64,000 nt of DNA from Hippasteria phrygiana (lineage: Eukaryota; Echinodermata; Asteroidea; Valvatida; Goniasteridae): the NCBI GenBank assembly GCA_037893225.1, contig JAZGUH010000153.1, positions 2,170,001 to 2,234,000 of the forward strand. Reading direction: 5' to 3'. The translations under genes and the position numbers were made by a program. The notes beneath the pieces are model-generated. The model made no database searches, was not told where the DNA came from, and was given only the letters and a program-made list of their open reading frames with translations. Shown here one piece after another: positions 33,503 to 45,313 of the stretch. Position 1 is the stretch's first letter, and every line of letters begins with the position of its first letter.

Positions 33503-35229
33503 CCCCTTGAGTACGGTATTTTACGGGAGACGTCTGGGTGCCGCGGCGGCTCTGGCAGCCAAGCGAACCGCTACAATGTGTTTGTGCAGTCAAGCGTAAC
33601 ATATACACAATAATCTAACAATGGATTGAAACTGCACAAATACACTGAACATTCTATTTAGTCAATTTCCTAAAAAAAAAATAGTCATGCACACTGTCTT
33701 ATTTGACTAATTAATAGTTTGTCATGCATGGGTTATTTTGACTAATTATAATTAGTCATGAACAAGTGTCTTATTTGACTAACTTCTCAAATGATTAGTA
33801 ATGCAAGAAAATTAATTAGTAATGCAAGAAAATGTATTAGTAATGCAAGAAAATTAATTAGTAATGCAAGAAAATTAATTTGTCATGCTGACCATTCTAA
33901 ATTGTCATGTTCGGCCTAGGCCTAGTACATGTATACATTTAAACTGGCAGTATCCCATTCAATATCTTTAAGATATTGAATCAGACGTTGAACTGAATAC
34001 TGCCAGTTTCAATTTTCATTCTGAATCGAAGCCTGATTATAGAAGTCAGCAACCAGGTTTCTAACTACATGTACATACATACATGAAGAATTAATAAATA
34101 TGTCCTAAGGAGCACAATAAACACATTGATAAGAAGCAAAAAATTGTTGACATTAAATTTCGCTATTTCAATTCAAGATTTTTGTTATCACGTTCATATC
34201 AGTATCAATTTAGTCAAGCAATTCACAAGGAAACAAAAACATTCATTTGTCATTGTTCATCCCTTTAATTGTGAGTTGTGACTGACTGGACTTGTGAAGG
34301 AGCTTGTATTGTAATGGAATACAAAACTGATTGACATTAATAACTTCGGTAAAAGTGTCGGAAGACCCAACGAAAACATCAGATTTCACCCGATAACGGC
34401 CACCAAAATACTGGTACGCAACCAGAGATACAAGTAGAGTTCAAGGATATAGGTATAGGTACTAGGGTTTACTTACGATCCGGATAAAAAGTCAAATTTC
34501 CCGTTCAATTCCGAGAGGCACCCTCTGCGATACATCATGTATCGTCTTGTTTGCTATTACGCTGTACACACATATTTCAAACAGACCGCGCATATTAATA
34601 CATTACGGCATGACGTTGACTAATGCATCGCGCGGCTTCCCGTTGACTGTTTCCTGAAGGAAAAGGAGTCGTAACGCGCAACCGACATTTACTGCGAACA
34701 TCGATCCGTTGTAGGCCTACCCTTCATGAAACAGTCGGGAAAGGCCCCACGCCGTAGCGCGCCCATAGCGCCCAGTCATTCAATTTGTCATGTCAAAAAT
34801 AATTCGTCACATCTAATTTACATGACTATGCATATTTGTCATTTGACGTTCGGTAGATTAGTCCATCATTTAAATTAGTCTTTCACTGATTTTAATTCGT
34901 CAAGCAATTAAAATGATTCGTCAAGCAATTAAAATGATTCGTCAAGCAATTAAAATGATTCGTATTGCATGGACTCTAATTCGTCACACCCCTAATAAAT
35001 CGTCATCTGACTTGCATTACTAATTATTTTCTCGCTATTTGACGACTTTTTCACCGCGATTGACTAATTAAAATGTTCAGTGTAGCGCGCGGCCAATGGC
35101 GCCATCCGGCCTGGTGGCACTGTTTAATCCAACAATGGATTGAAACTGCACAAACGGTTGCCAATTGCGTCATCCGGCCTGGTGGCACTGGCGTTTTTGC
35201 GCATATTTTGGTCATCCGTACGCAAGGGG
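33503..35229 (-). mobile_element. Family D MITE split by a nested transposon
   Basis: Left end CCCCTTGAGTACGG at 33503 and right end CGCAAGGGG ending at 35229, with TTAA at 35230-35233 and TTAA two bases outside the left end. The element is interrupted between 33642 and 35083 by the TIR element below. The right part also contains an internal duplication of CAATGGATTGAAACTGCAC and CATCCGGCCTGGTGGCACTG. Confidence 0.85.
33643..35082. mobile_element. 1.44-kb TIR element CACTGAACATT with TA duplication
   Basis: Left end CACTGAACATTCTATTTAG followed by TCAAT; right end is the inverse, ATTGACTAATTAAAATG then TTCAGTG. TA lies immediately outside both ends (33641-33642 and 35083-35084), and removing the insert restores the family D sequence GCACAAATAGCG. 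A TA target and CACTG ends fit Tc1/mariner-like mobilisation. The interior has ATTAGTAATGCAAGAAAATT repeats (33795-33880), AAAATGATTCGTCAAGCAAT repeats (34905-34965) and a hairpin around ACTGGCAGTAT (33945-34010), and no transposase frame. Confidence 0.85.
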
Positions 35230-35515
35230 TTAAATCGGAGCTACGTAAAGCCATCTATCAGTGATATTTCTGCCATTTACGCTGATCTGCGGAGTTATAA
35301 ACTTGGTTGCCAAAATACTTTGGAGCCGGATGGGAATTTCCCCTTGTTTTTCACCCTAAAAGTTTTTTTCGCGGGTTTTTCGCCCATCCTGTAAATTAGC
35401 AATAGGCTTCTACTGGAGAGTTGAAAAGTTAACCGAAAATAGATCTATTTGTGTAAACATAATTGTATTAAAATATTTTGTATGAATGTGTAAATATTCA
35501 GTTTTAACTAATAAT

Positions 35516-35622
35516 ATGCAGGGCCCCAATGGAAACAAGTTTTAAACTGTTTGGGCACACCCTGGGTAAAGAAATGTAATTAATAAGTTAATTAATTAAT
35601 TAATTAATTAATTAATTAATTA
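35516..35622 (+). repeat. Dispersed 65-bp repeat, copy 2, with (ATTA)n tail
   Basis: Positions 35516-35580 match 6710-6774. They are followed by about nine ATTA units to 35622, as expected for the 3' end of a retroposon. Confidence 0.75.
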
Positions 35623-36690
35623 CTGCAGGAAATTGGGCATCAGTAAAGTTTGCCTAACTGAAGACTTAAAACTATAGAAAGGACTGGCTAAAAGTATCAA
35701 TATATGGCAGGATCTTCAACCGATGGCTCTTCATCAGTGCGTGCCTCCGACAGCGGTTTTTAACAAGACAGCTGAAGACAAATGTTCCACGTTTGACATC
35801 GATAAGCACGCAGGTATGACGTCATTAGTCTCCCGGCCTGGAATTCTGTTCTTGGGACTGACCACTTGGACGTGGGCATCTTGATCTTAAGTGTGCCGGT
35901 CAAAGGTCATAATACGTTAGTCCTGTGATGCGAATAACCTACATCCTTGTTTTTCTTGGATCCCTTTGTTTTGCTAAGAATCGATCGTCAAACGATCCTA
36001 GTGACGTAATGATTCAAAGAATTAATCGATTTCCTCCAGTTAGCTTGAAAGAGCAAAGAATAGAATTAAGTAGGCATAACTCCAGTTATAATTGGCAAGA
36101 TTAGCGATACTGAGAGTTAAGTTACCGCCAAGCAGCGATAGTTCAAGAACTCGCTGCCAAATTCTGTTTCTAGTTGTGATTTGGTTTAAATTGCATCTCA
36201 GTTTCAGTTTAAAGGTATGTCCGTGCTCTTCAACAAATCAGGTATTTTTTCTCTCTGCGAGTTTTCTAAGTGTATGTCTATTTTAACGAATTTTCGGCCT
36301 TGGGCGTCTGCATCCCCGAAAAAGATTGTTCTATTCCTATAGTTGCTTTCCCGCCTATACAAAATGTAATGATCCACCGTGCGGGAACTTAATTATTCCG
36401 CAAATAATTCAACATTATTAATGTAACGATTCCTGAATTTAAGTAAATAAATATAAAGGTGGGGGACAATCTTAGAGCGTAGATTCCAAAGTGGTGTGAA
36501 TAAATCCTCCTCCAGACTTTTTGAACCGGGAGATGACCTGTTGGATCATTCCCCAGATTTTCGGGAAAAAGAAGACAGAAAAGAGGAACTTAAGAGGCGA
36601 GAAGCCACTACGGACATGTTAATTTCACGTATACCGTACCGGTACGTACTGTCCCTGTATAATTGTCGGAAAGAGGGTTAAGATGTACAG
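35623..36690. other. Unannotated sequence
   Basis: No coding exon or repeat boundary is recognised. Confidence 0.35.
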
Positions 36691-36699
36691 GTTATCCAT

Positions 36700-37250
36700 T
36701 ACGACTGAGGACTTGGGACAATGGGGGATTAGTGATTACAATACAACAAGCCCTCGGTAGAAGTCATGTGGGGCATGTTGAGAAAAAGTTAAAGTTTAAA
36801 GAAAGGAACAATGGAAGTCATCAGTAGTATAATAAACCACGACTGTGTGTGTGTGCGAGTATGTAAATACCGGCAATCGTGGACTAGGGACAAAAGGGTT
36901 AGGGCATAGACAAAGGGTCCACGTTTGACCGAACGTCCACGATTGAAAATCGTGTACAAAACACATGGGAGGCCTTCCGAAAAAGTATAAACAAACGAGG
37001 AACAATGGGAGGTCCGCGATTGCCGGTATTTACACACTTGTGTGTACAGGTTCTGTATATACTTCCGAGGACAAGAGGAGAAAGGAAATAAAGAAACCTT
37101 TCAGTCCTCGCAAGTCAAGTCTTTTGTTGAAATCGGTCCTCGCAAGTAGAAATACGTGCTTAGTCTATGGGGTTGGGTTATATTAAAGGAACAATAGGAA
37201 ACACAAAGCATTGTCCTCGCAAGTATTGGTAAAGTACGACTCAGTGTATG
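36700..37250 (+). repeat. Dispersed repeat with GTCCTCG motifs, copy 2
   Basis: Opposite-orientation counterpart of 1620-2250. It includes CCACGATTGAAAATCGTG, TATACTTCCGAGGACAAGAG, TCCTCGCAAGTCAAGTC and GGGGTTGGGTTATATTA. Confidence 0.65.
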
Positions 37251-37315
37251 TGGACAACAATTTTATTAATACACAATGTAATATACAGCGACCGCTAGTG
37301 TAAGAAAATGTCCGA

Positions 37316-37406
37316 TCCCCCCCCCCCCCCTTTTTCCACGGTCGGCGGATTTCGGGAGTTTCAGCATTATTTATCATCACACCCCCCCCCCCCCCCCCCC
37401 CCCCCC
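37316..37406. repeat. Poly-C tracts
   Basis: Two C runs (about 37317-37330 and 37382-37406) flank a short unique segment. The complementary strand could form G-quadruplexes. Length in an assembly is likely unreliable. Confidence 0.8.
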
Positions 37407-37539
37407 TTGCAGACTCGAATCTATGCCCTTGTTGGGGAAGTTTTTCGTTCGATGTTTCATTAATAACTAAATAACTTAATAGCCATTAAAAAAATAATAA
37501 TAATAATAATTCGGGTTGTAAGTCGGAAAATATCTTTAA

Positions 37540-38052
37540 AGGTAGTGTACATGATTGGTCATTGCTGCAATTTTCAAAAATGGGCGGATTTGGGGGTTAG
37601 TATTTTATAGGAAATATCGTTCCACTGACCTGTTCAAAGTTTGGCGTTCTTGGATGGCGAAAAAACAAGAGAAAAACGGCGTTCGTTTTCAACCGTCAGG
37701 CGGCATTTGTTATAGCGCCCTCTTGTAAAATAAGCCCAATTTTTGTAAATGGGATCGTTTTCAATTGGCCACGAGGGCCGAGCGGAACGTCAAAGATCTA
37801 CTGCATGCACAGCTGGTTACAACGCGTCGCTTCGGTACACTACGCGTGCGCCCGTTTTCGGATTGTTAACCTATTTTAGACACAACACGGATTAACTACA
37901 TTTGGTCAATAGAGGGCAGTTTACCAACGATTGTTGGGCCGAAAAAAATCGGTGCCATCATTTCACAGGATGATTGAGACTACTATTAACTCAGTCTAGT
38001 TAGGTATTTCGTAATAATTTAATAAAAAAAAGTTGTAGGATTACCAATCGTG
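37540..38052 (-). mobile_element. MITE family A, near-complete inverted copy
   Basis: Left end TTAA (37536-37539) then AGGTAGTGTACATGATTGG; the body matches 3432-4013 in reverse, through GGATGGCGAAAAAACAAGAG and CCGTCAGGCGGCATTTG, to GGATTACCAATCGTG near 38050. The right TTAA is lost. Confidence 0.8.
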
Positions 38053-38299
38053 TTCAAATACTTGGAATGAAGAGATAAAAATTGGTCTCATCCCTCTTCA
38101 GAAAATCATTTGGGACGACATGATGAGCAAGACTAACTTTGGCAATAAATTCAGTAATAGGTGGCAATTGTAGTTTTTCACATTCGATACGCTGGAATAA
38201 AAACATTTAAACAAACTCCAATTGCTTCAGTGGGCTATGGGAATGCAGCTTCTACTTCCAGCCAGTAACTATCCAGTTTTCAGTTTCAGTTGTGCTAGG

Positions 38300-38433
38300 C
38301 ACGTCTGAACCGTATTAAAACCGTCTTAAAAACACTATTTCTTTTTGTTTTTTATGACGCCTCAAATGCCGCCGGGGGTACAAGTTCCCCCTTGTTCCCC
38401 CGCCCCCTCCCCCTCCGCTGGATATGCCACTGC
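38300..38433 (-). mobile_element. Truncated CAGTGGCG MITE
   Basis: Matches 18895-19028 from CGTCTTAAAAACACTATTTC to CCGCTGGATATGCCACTG but lacks the opposite terminus and any target duplication. It lies outside the tandem array. Confidence 0.75.
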
Positions 38434-38566
38434 TTCCCCCTCCGTACCCGACCCGGCCGACCCCGCCTTCCATCTAGAACTTAAAAGGTTTCCGGTTTTT
38501 TTTGGTTTTTTTCGTCTCTCTGGTCCACAGCAAGCCTGCCCTCTATCCTCCATCCGGCCCGCCCCA

Positions 38567-38697
38567 GGCCAAGTTCGATCAGCGACTATTTGTCAACCAC
38601 TGGTCAATTTTGCCTGGTAACCTATGCAGAAAATATAACCTGGGTACCAGGCAAAATCGACCAGTGGTTGGCAAATACTCGCTGATCGAACTTGGCC
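38567..38697. repeat. 59-bp-armed hairpin
   Basis: GGCCAAGTTCGATCAGCGAC... on the left pairs with ...GCTGATCGAACTTGGCC on the right; the arms meet around TATGCAGAAAATATA. The mismatch level is low. A further inverted pair CTCGTTCCCATGG/CCATGGGAACGAG brackets 38729-38803. Possibly a small foldback MITE. Confidence 0.8.
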
Positions 38698-38829
38698 CCA
38701 GCTGCCGAGCTCCAACCTCGTTCCCATGGTGTCGAGCAGCGCCCTCACCGACACCACAGCTGAAACGAGGTTGAAAATAAAGTAAGCCATGGGAACGAGG
38801 TTGGCCGAGCTCCATTAGGTATCAAGTGC

Positions 38830-39720
38830 GCCCTCTTTAGATACGATTTCGCCAAGTGATGACACAAGTTTGCAGAGAGAGCTAGAGTGAATTTTCGAAC
38901 AGTTTTGGGGTCTAAAAGCGCCAGAGATTTGTTGTTGTTTGCCCTGGTTTTGTGTTCTTGTAGAGGTTTTCAGCTAAGTTGTAGTTGTACGTGAGGATGC
39001 CTCTGCTCACGTCATGTGGGTGTATGCAGCTGCGTATGGGAACAGTCGTAAGCTGTACTTACAGCTTGGTAAGTGGAAAAGAACTTGCAAGGATTCTCAA
39101 TCTCATTTCAGTCCGGGAAACCTACACATTTGACAACCGTTGTCAACTTTGACAACTTCCGGAATGCTATATGCAGCGCTCATAATAAACTGTATATACC
39201 GGTTTAAAAAAGTTTGTACACAGTTGGAACAGATTATTTGCAAACATTTTTTTGTAATTTCAATCATTTTTATTGAAAAACCATCCATCTTGCTCATTTT
39301 GTCAAGAAGTCCACATGTTAATTCTTGCATAAATTAACAACAGCAATTATAAATAGGCCTACTTAATAATATAATCTCTCCACATCATATCAAACTATCT
39401 TTGTAAATTTTGCTTTTACTTTTTGTTAAATACCTTTTACAAAAAAATTGGCAGGATATAATTGTACTACTAGAAACTACTACTACTAGAAATGTGTTAT
39501 GTATCGATCTTCTCTGATTGCTTATTAATAAAATTATGTATAAATTATTTCAATTACAGACTATATTTCAAAAGCAATATGTGCAGATTACCATACTGCC
39601 GGCCACTATGTTGTAATTTCTAAGATTTCTTGTCTGGCAATTCAGCAACATTCAACTGTATGCATGTAGAAATAAAACCTGGCATTATATGCAAATTTAT
39701 GAAGCTGTATATGTATTGAC
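38830..39720. other. Unannotated sequence
   Basis: Mostly AT-rich. The block 39108-39165 (CCGGGAAACCTACACATTTG then GACAACCGTTGTCAAC) matches 43155-43225 in reverse, so it belongs to a dispersed repeat. No coding exon is seen. Confidence 0.4.
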
Positions 39721-40913
39721 TACTTCCAAAAATGTAAGGCTCCGTTAGCCTTACAACGCTTAGCTTTTTTGGACCCCGTAACTCAATGGGATTTGCAATA
39801 CGCTTTTGTTAGGTCAGTTACAATGTTCTAGAATTCCACTTTCCCAAACGTTAATCTCCCCAGCAAGTTATCCAATCCCTCCTACAGATCTTTGAGACTT
39901 TTGCGGCACATTTGCGGAACCGGAACATTGAAACGGACAATTTATTGAGAAATCAGAGTTTTTACTCACCAACCGACGTATTCAGCTGAGATGAACATGT
40001 ACCACACAGCTGACTACTATAGTCCACCAGACTGCGCATGCGCGTGGAGTTGTGGAAGAGATGTGGGGCTCGACCATTTTTTTAAGGGGGGGGGGGGGTC
40101 ATCTTTACTACATCGCGCAACGGTGATGTGTGCATGACGCGCTTTACACAGTGTTGTGTGTGTTTGAACATTCCTTCGGTTTTCAAATGAACAACGTGAA
40201 CAAAATAATGACCATCGATCCAGATTCTGTTTTTTTCTGATTTGCATAAAATAAAAGCTCGCATTGGCCAAAAAAAACATCAGACAAAATGCCAAATATC
40301 ACTATATTTAAAGCCACTGCAGCTAGGGGTTGTGCCTATTTGGGAAAAGTTGTTATTAAATATAATTTGATTTGTTGCATCATCTAAAAATAGCTACGTG
40401 GCTACCTGCCCTACAATTTAGACGTCTGGGCATAACAAACATTGTCAGGCCAAGGAACCACACAAGGTATAATAGCGCGCCATTAATTATCCACATTCCA
40501 CACATCACCGTTGCGCGATGTAGAAAAGATGACCCCCCCCCCCCCCCCCCCTTCAAAAAATGGTCGAGCCCCACATCTCTTCCACTACTCCACTCGCATG
40601 CGCAGTCTGGTGGACTATAGTAGTCATCAGCTGTGTGGTACATGTTCATCTCAGCTGAATACGTCGGTTGGTGAGTAAAAACTCTGATTTCTCAATAAAT
40701 TGTCCGTTTCAATGTTCCGCAAATGTGCCGCAAAAGTCTCAAAGATCTGTAGGAGGGATTGGATAACTTTCTGGGGAGATTAACGTTTGGGAAAGTGGAA
40801 TTCTAGAACATTGTAACTGACCTAACAAAAGCGTATTGCAAATCCCATTGAGTTACGGGGTCCAAAAAAGCTTAGCGTTGTAAGGCTAACGGAGCCTTAC
40901 ATTTTTGGAAGTA
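39721..40913. mobile_element. MULE-like foldback element with ~410-bp inverted repeats
   Basis: Left arm 39721-40133 and right arm 40499-40913 are inverted copies starting TACTTCCAAAAATGTAAGG, containing GACGTATTCAGCTGAG and TGGTCGAGCCCCACATC, and closing with the CGCAACGGTGATGTGTG region. The ~365-bp centre has no coding sequence. Flanks TGTATTGAC (39712-39720) and TATATTGAC (40914-40922) form a 9-bp target duplication with one mismatch. Long inverted repeats plus a 9-bp duplication are the hallmark of Mutator-like elements. A poly-G or poly-C tract is present in each arm. Arm identity is high, so it is probably young. Confidence 0.82.
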
Positions 40914-41309
40914 TATATTGACAATCTTGATGATGAGTGGTGTTCTTTTTGTGTAGCCTATATATACATTGTAGCTTTGAAAAGTAGAGTTTTGCTCATG
41001 ATCTAGAGATTAATAAATAAAATGAGAACAGAAAACCAGTTCTCCTTTGCTGTTTCAATTCAAGTTGTTCCTAGTTACCCTACCTACTATAGATTAATAA
41101 ATAAAATGAGAAAAGAAAACAAGTTCCCCCCTTTGCTATTTCAATAAAAGTTGTTCCGAATTACCCTCCCTACTCCATCTTTCAAAGCTAAGAATCACTT
41201 TACAAGAATCACTAAAAAAAATCAGAAATTGAATCGTTTGTGAAATCATACATTTTCAGTAAACATGAAACAAACTTTCAAAACTGCTGACACTACTGAA
41301 CTTGTGTAC

Positions 41310-41470
41310 GTGCACTGTATATATCTCCGAAGACAAGAGGAGAAAGACAAAAATACAAAGAAACCTTTCAGTCCTCGCACGTCAAGTCTTTTGTTGAAAC
41401 CGGTCCTCGCACGTAGAAGTACGTGCTTAGTCTATTGTCCTCACACGTATTGGGGAAGTACGACTGGGTG
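41310..41470 (+). repeat. Dispersed repeat with GTCCTCG motifs, fragment
   Basis: Matches 37055-37240 through ATATCTCCGAAGACAAGAGG, TTTCAGTCCTCGCACGTCAA and GTACGTGCTTAGTCTA, with an internal deletion. Confidence 0.7.
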
Positions 41471-41614
41471 CGCACTTTTGTGTATTATATGTGTGCGCCA
41501 GGCCTAGGAAGGGGGTTTGTCTTGATCGATCAATAGTTCATCCAGATCATGCCCTGGTCCTCCACAAACATGCCGACGCACCACTTCAAGATGATAATGG
41601 CACATAGCTTGGGG

Positions 41615-42704
41615 CAGGTGACACTATACCTACCGGAAAACAACAGCAACTGCAAAACACCGGAAAACACACTACATACCGGAAAACACACTAAACATCA
41701 GAAAACGCCCCCAAAAAAACACTAAGTACCGGAAAAAAAAACTAAATACCGCAAAAACCAATAACACACTAAATACCTTAAAACACACAAAAAAAACACT
41801 AAATACAGGAAAACACAACAAAAAAAACACTAAATACCGAAAACACCCAAAAACTCACTATAAATGGCCTACCAGAAAACACCCCAAAAAACACACTTGA
41901 CACCGAAAAACTCACGCACTGTGGACATTCCTTTGTCAATTGTCTTCGTGAAGTTAATAAAAGTTACGTTGAGTAAATACTCATTTTTCTCGCTTCCAAA
42001 AATGTCTTTGAACCCCAAATTTTGATTCTGGGCCTGTTGTTTATTTCATTTTTATATATATTTTTTTTGGGGGGGGGGGTGTTGCTGGGATTTTTCAGTG
42101 TTTAATTGTTTAACTTTTTTTCGGTGAAAACTGTGTGTTTTTACTTGATGTTTGTGTGTATTCAAAGTGTGTGTTGTTTTTCGGTGTGAATACATGGGGT
42201 GTTAGACGGTGTGTGTTTATGTCCTAGTTTTTCGGTGTAAAGTGTACTTTTGGGGGGGTGTTAAGACCGGTTTGTACTTCATGCGAATGCGAAGCAAATT
42301 TATGACGTCAGCGCCAAATATTAAAGTTCGCGCTGCGAATTCGCAAAGTTCACTTTCAACTTGGTGCAAATCTTTGCTGCGAAATGCGAATGTTTCATGA
42401 CGTCAAATTCACTTCGCATTCGCGTGAAGTATGTGTGTATTTCCGAGTTTTTCGTTATGAAGTGTATTTTTTGGGGTGTTTTCCGGTACAAATGCGTGTA
42501 TTTGCGAGTTTTTCGGTGTGAGGTGTGTGTTTTACGGTATGTGTGTACTTCTGAGTTTTTGGGTGTGAAGTTTTTTGTTGTTGTTGTTGTTGTGTTTTCC
42601 GGTATTTAGTGTGTTTTCCGGTAGGCCTATGTAGTGTGTTTTCCGGTATTTTTCCCGGTGTTTTCCGGTATTTTTCCTGGTGTTTTCCGGTATATAGTAT
42701 CACC
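41615..42704. mobile_element. hAT-like element with minisatellite arms
   Basis: GCTTGGGG occurs directly outside both ends (41607-41614 and 42705-42712), a perfect 8-bp duplication. Ends are CAGGTGACACTATACC and, inverted, GGTGATACTATATACC. The left arm (to ~41920) is made of diverged ACCGGAAAACACACTAAAT units; the right arm (from ~42100) is made of the complementary GTGTTTTCCGGTAT units. The whole element can therefore fold into a long imperfect hairpin. At 42285-42425 there is an inverted pair of CGCAAATTTATGACGTCAG and TGACGTCAAATTCACTTCGC, which may be a nested MITE. No transposase. Confidence 0.78.
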
Positions 42705-42719
42705 GCTTGGGGCCCCTCC

Positions 42720-43725
42720 TATCTTTCACGGAACCACCATATACGACTCGGGCGATCGAGCTCCACTGACAGCCCCGACACTAGGACAACACGATGCAAA
42801 TTTTACGTGGCACGTGACCGATTCATTGTTAATAAAGTTAAATTATTTCAACAACAATAAATTACACTTTTTTCTGCCGATGTGATGGGCATCTTCTAAA
42901 TTATTTTCATGCCGCGGTAAATTAACTTATTAGACCAGGATGCAAAGTCACATGACACGAAATCTAAAATGGCGTTGTTACAGTCATGAACGGTTCGACC
43001 GAGTGGTCGGTGAAAAGTAAAGGAGAATCACGACAAAATGCACAGGCGACTTTTGAATTTACGCAGATAGAAAGTTAGTTAAGGTAATGTTTAACAATAT
43101 TATGGACTAAATAGAGTGCGTAACTGTGCCAATTTTGTATCTTTTGCACTTGAATTTGAAGTTGTCAAATTTGACAACTGTTGTCGTCTTTAACAACGTT
43201 GTCAAATTTGTAGGATTCCCAGACTGATGTAGTTATATCCTTCCTCCATGTGTAGTCCGAGTATTAACTTGGACCCTATCGCCTTTTTTAACATTTGGAC
43301 ATGATCTGGCGATAGTAGGGTCCAAGCAAAGTGTGTGCCGTCGGCTTTGGATTAATAAAATTTGTCTGACGACCCAACAAAAAGATCTGATTTCACCCTT
43401 ACAACGGCCACCAAAATACTATGAGGAACAAGTGCAGCCTGCATGCATTGGGCCTGTCCGTGCCTCCCAAATCATCAGCTTTAAGTTCTTTTTAACTTAA
43501 ACTCTACGGAACAAAAAAATACATTGTTGGCATTCTATTTATTAAACATCCTATGCAAGAGTTAATACGACTGTAGAGTACGAACAAAAATCAAAATGAT
43601 ACGTCAGTGAGTGACCCATGGGGAAATTCGCAATTGCCGTGATTTTCTAGGTATATGCAAACGGTGGTGATCCGCAACTGTCTTAAACGTGCATGAAAAT
43701 CTTTCGCCGAATACGGCAAGTCAGT
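42720..43725. other. Unannotated sequence with old dispersed repeats
   Basis: 43155-43225 (AAGTTGTCAAATTTGACAAC and GTAGGATTCCCAGACTGA) is related to 39108-39165. 43355-43420 (GACCCAACAAAAAGATCTG then TTTCACCC, ACGGCCACCAAAATACTA) resembles 34360-34430 inside the TA-flanked element. No coding exon is recognised. Confidence 0.45.
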
Positions 43726-43726
43726 A

Positions 43727-43850
43727 CCGTAATTTTCGGAATTTAGGCCGCGCGGAGTATAAGCCGCAGCACGCAAAAATCTTCAAATTTAGATTTAAAG
43801 TTGCCGTATTAGCCGCACCGGCGTATAAGCCGCACCGCGGCTCTGACGAC
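43727..43850. repeat. CCGTAATTTTCGG / ATAAGCCGCACC repeat
   Basis: Contains CCGTAATTTTCGGAATTTAG, GAGTATAAGCCGCAGC and GCGTATAAGCCGCACCGC. This phrase is typical of a DNA-transposon-derived repeat family seen widely in animals. Only part of a copy is present. Confidence 0.65.
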
Positions 43851-44036
43851 GTCCAACCACAAAAGTCATCGTGCTGCATGCTGAAGCGCTAGTATGTAAA
43901 TGGTTCCACTACACATACAAGTGTAAGCAGTGCGCGAACGAGTGTCACTATGGGCTCCGTGCACAACTACCCCCTCAGTGGAAAGAAAAGGCGAGTTGGA
44001 GGGTCAATATCGATGCCATCTTACCTGACTTCAACC

Positions 44037-44270
44037 TTGGCTTCGTCTCCGGCTTCGGCTTCGTCTCCGACTTCTGAATAACTGAAAAGCAAACCAAATG
44101 GAAATATTCTAATTTTTGCTTTCAGAATCAACCGAATTTTGGTGCATGTTCTGCTTCAGGAACATTCACTCGGTTGATTCTGAAAGCAAAAATTAGAATA
44201 TTTCCATTTGGTTTGCTTCTCAGTTATTCAGAAATCGGAGACGAAGCCGAATTCGGAGACGAAGCCAGGG
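44037..44270. mobile_element. Foldback element with ~100-bp arms
   Basis: Left arm 44037-44135 and right arm 44170-44270 are inverted copies containing GGCTTCGTCTCCGACTTCTG and AAATTAGAATATTTCC. The outer part repeats GGCTTCGTCTCCG twice within each arm. The loop is ATTTTGGTGCATGTTCTGC and adjoining bases. Non-coding. Confidence 0.85.
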
Positions 44271-44600
44271 TTTCGAAAACCCCCTCGGTGTCTGGTTCCC
44301 GCTATGATATTCTTATTGAAAACGCAATTATCGAGAGTCGGCAAACAGACAAAGCAATCCCACTGGTATACGAGTATCAAATGAACGAGGAGCGCGGTGC
44401 GTAATACCAGTGACGTACTGCCCATGGAAGTGCGGTTGCTACATGTATGTAGACAGCACCCTCATTCGATGCGCACGGAGCCCATTACAAATAAACTTTT
44501 ATAAGTTCTCGAAATTACCAATTTTTGCGGGCTGGATGAGTGTCCTGGCTGGGTGGGCCGCGCGGCAGTTCTTTTTGTTCTTTTTTTTTTTTGACGGGGC

Positions 44601-44626
44601 GGGGGGGGGGGGGGGGGGGGGGGGGG
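44601..44626 (+). repeat. 26-base poly-G tract
   Basis: An uninterrupted G run on the plus strand, preceded by GGGGC. G-quadruplex potential; the exact length is uncertain in any assembly. Confidence 0.9.
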
Positions 44627-44639
44627 AATAATAAAGAAA

Positions 44640-45313
44640 ATGACAACTTTAACCACTAATCTGAGCTCAACAGTCACCAATTGACCAGTGAAATAATAAA
44701 CAACATGGATTACACAACGATAGAAAAAACACTGCGCACTTCGCAACTTCTGAACTCTCATTCTCACGCGAGTAGGCGAAATGAAAAGGATAGCGCAAAT
44801 CGGAGTTTCACCTAGGTATTCTAACAACAGATGTTGAGGTCAAAATTAATATTTCCTTTTTCCCCTGTCTACGAGTGTTTTTTCCGCAATTTTATTTGAA
44901 AAAAAAATGACATTAAATTCCACGCTAAGTGTTTCTTGGGGGTGGTTAAAGTTAAATCATTCTACCAAAAATTATAGCAGGTGAAAGAGTAAAATGTAAA
45001 ATATCCATAGGCGGGCTGCGCGAGGTCTCCGGAAGCCCGCCGCGTGACCTTTTACTTTCAGGCCCTATGATATGAGTACATTTGTATGTGGTGAGCACAT
45101 TGATCTCCATTATATAGAGATATATGTATAATGGAGATCAATGGGTGCGCAAATTTAAATTTGCATGCGCAATTCGCAGCAAGGAAATTAATGGCACACC
45201 AGGTTGATTTTGTACAGTGCATGCGTGCTAGCCTATGCATTGTCAAATTTGACTTGCGACTTGACTTGAGAAAAAATGACTTGGTTACAACACTGACAAT
45301 TGGGTACCTTATA
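44640..45313. other. Unannotated sequence
   Basis: AT-rich. 45105-45145 contains the inverted pair TTGATCTCCATTATA/TATAATGGAGATCAA around AGAGATATATG. No coding exon is recognised. Confidence 0.4.

Noticed and set aside
34905..34965. Short repeats of AAAATGATTCGTCAAGCAAT as a regulatory array
   Set aside because: They lie inside the TA-flanked transposon and mirror similar repeats at its other end; no evidence of regulation.
42455..42860. Overlapping 80-residue frames on both strands with repeated PENT/GKHQE-like or CFPVF-like peptides
   Set aside because: They translate the GTGTTTTCCGGTAT minisatellite arm and have no independent support.
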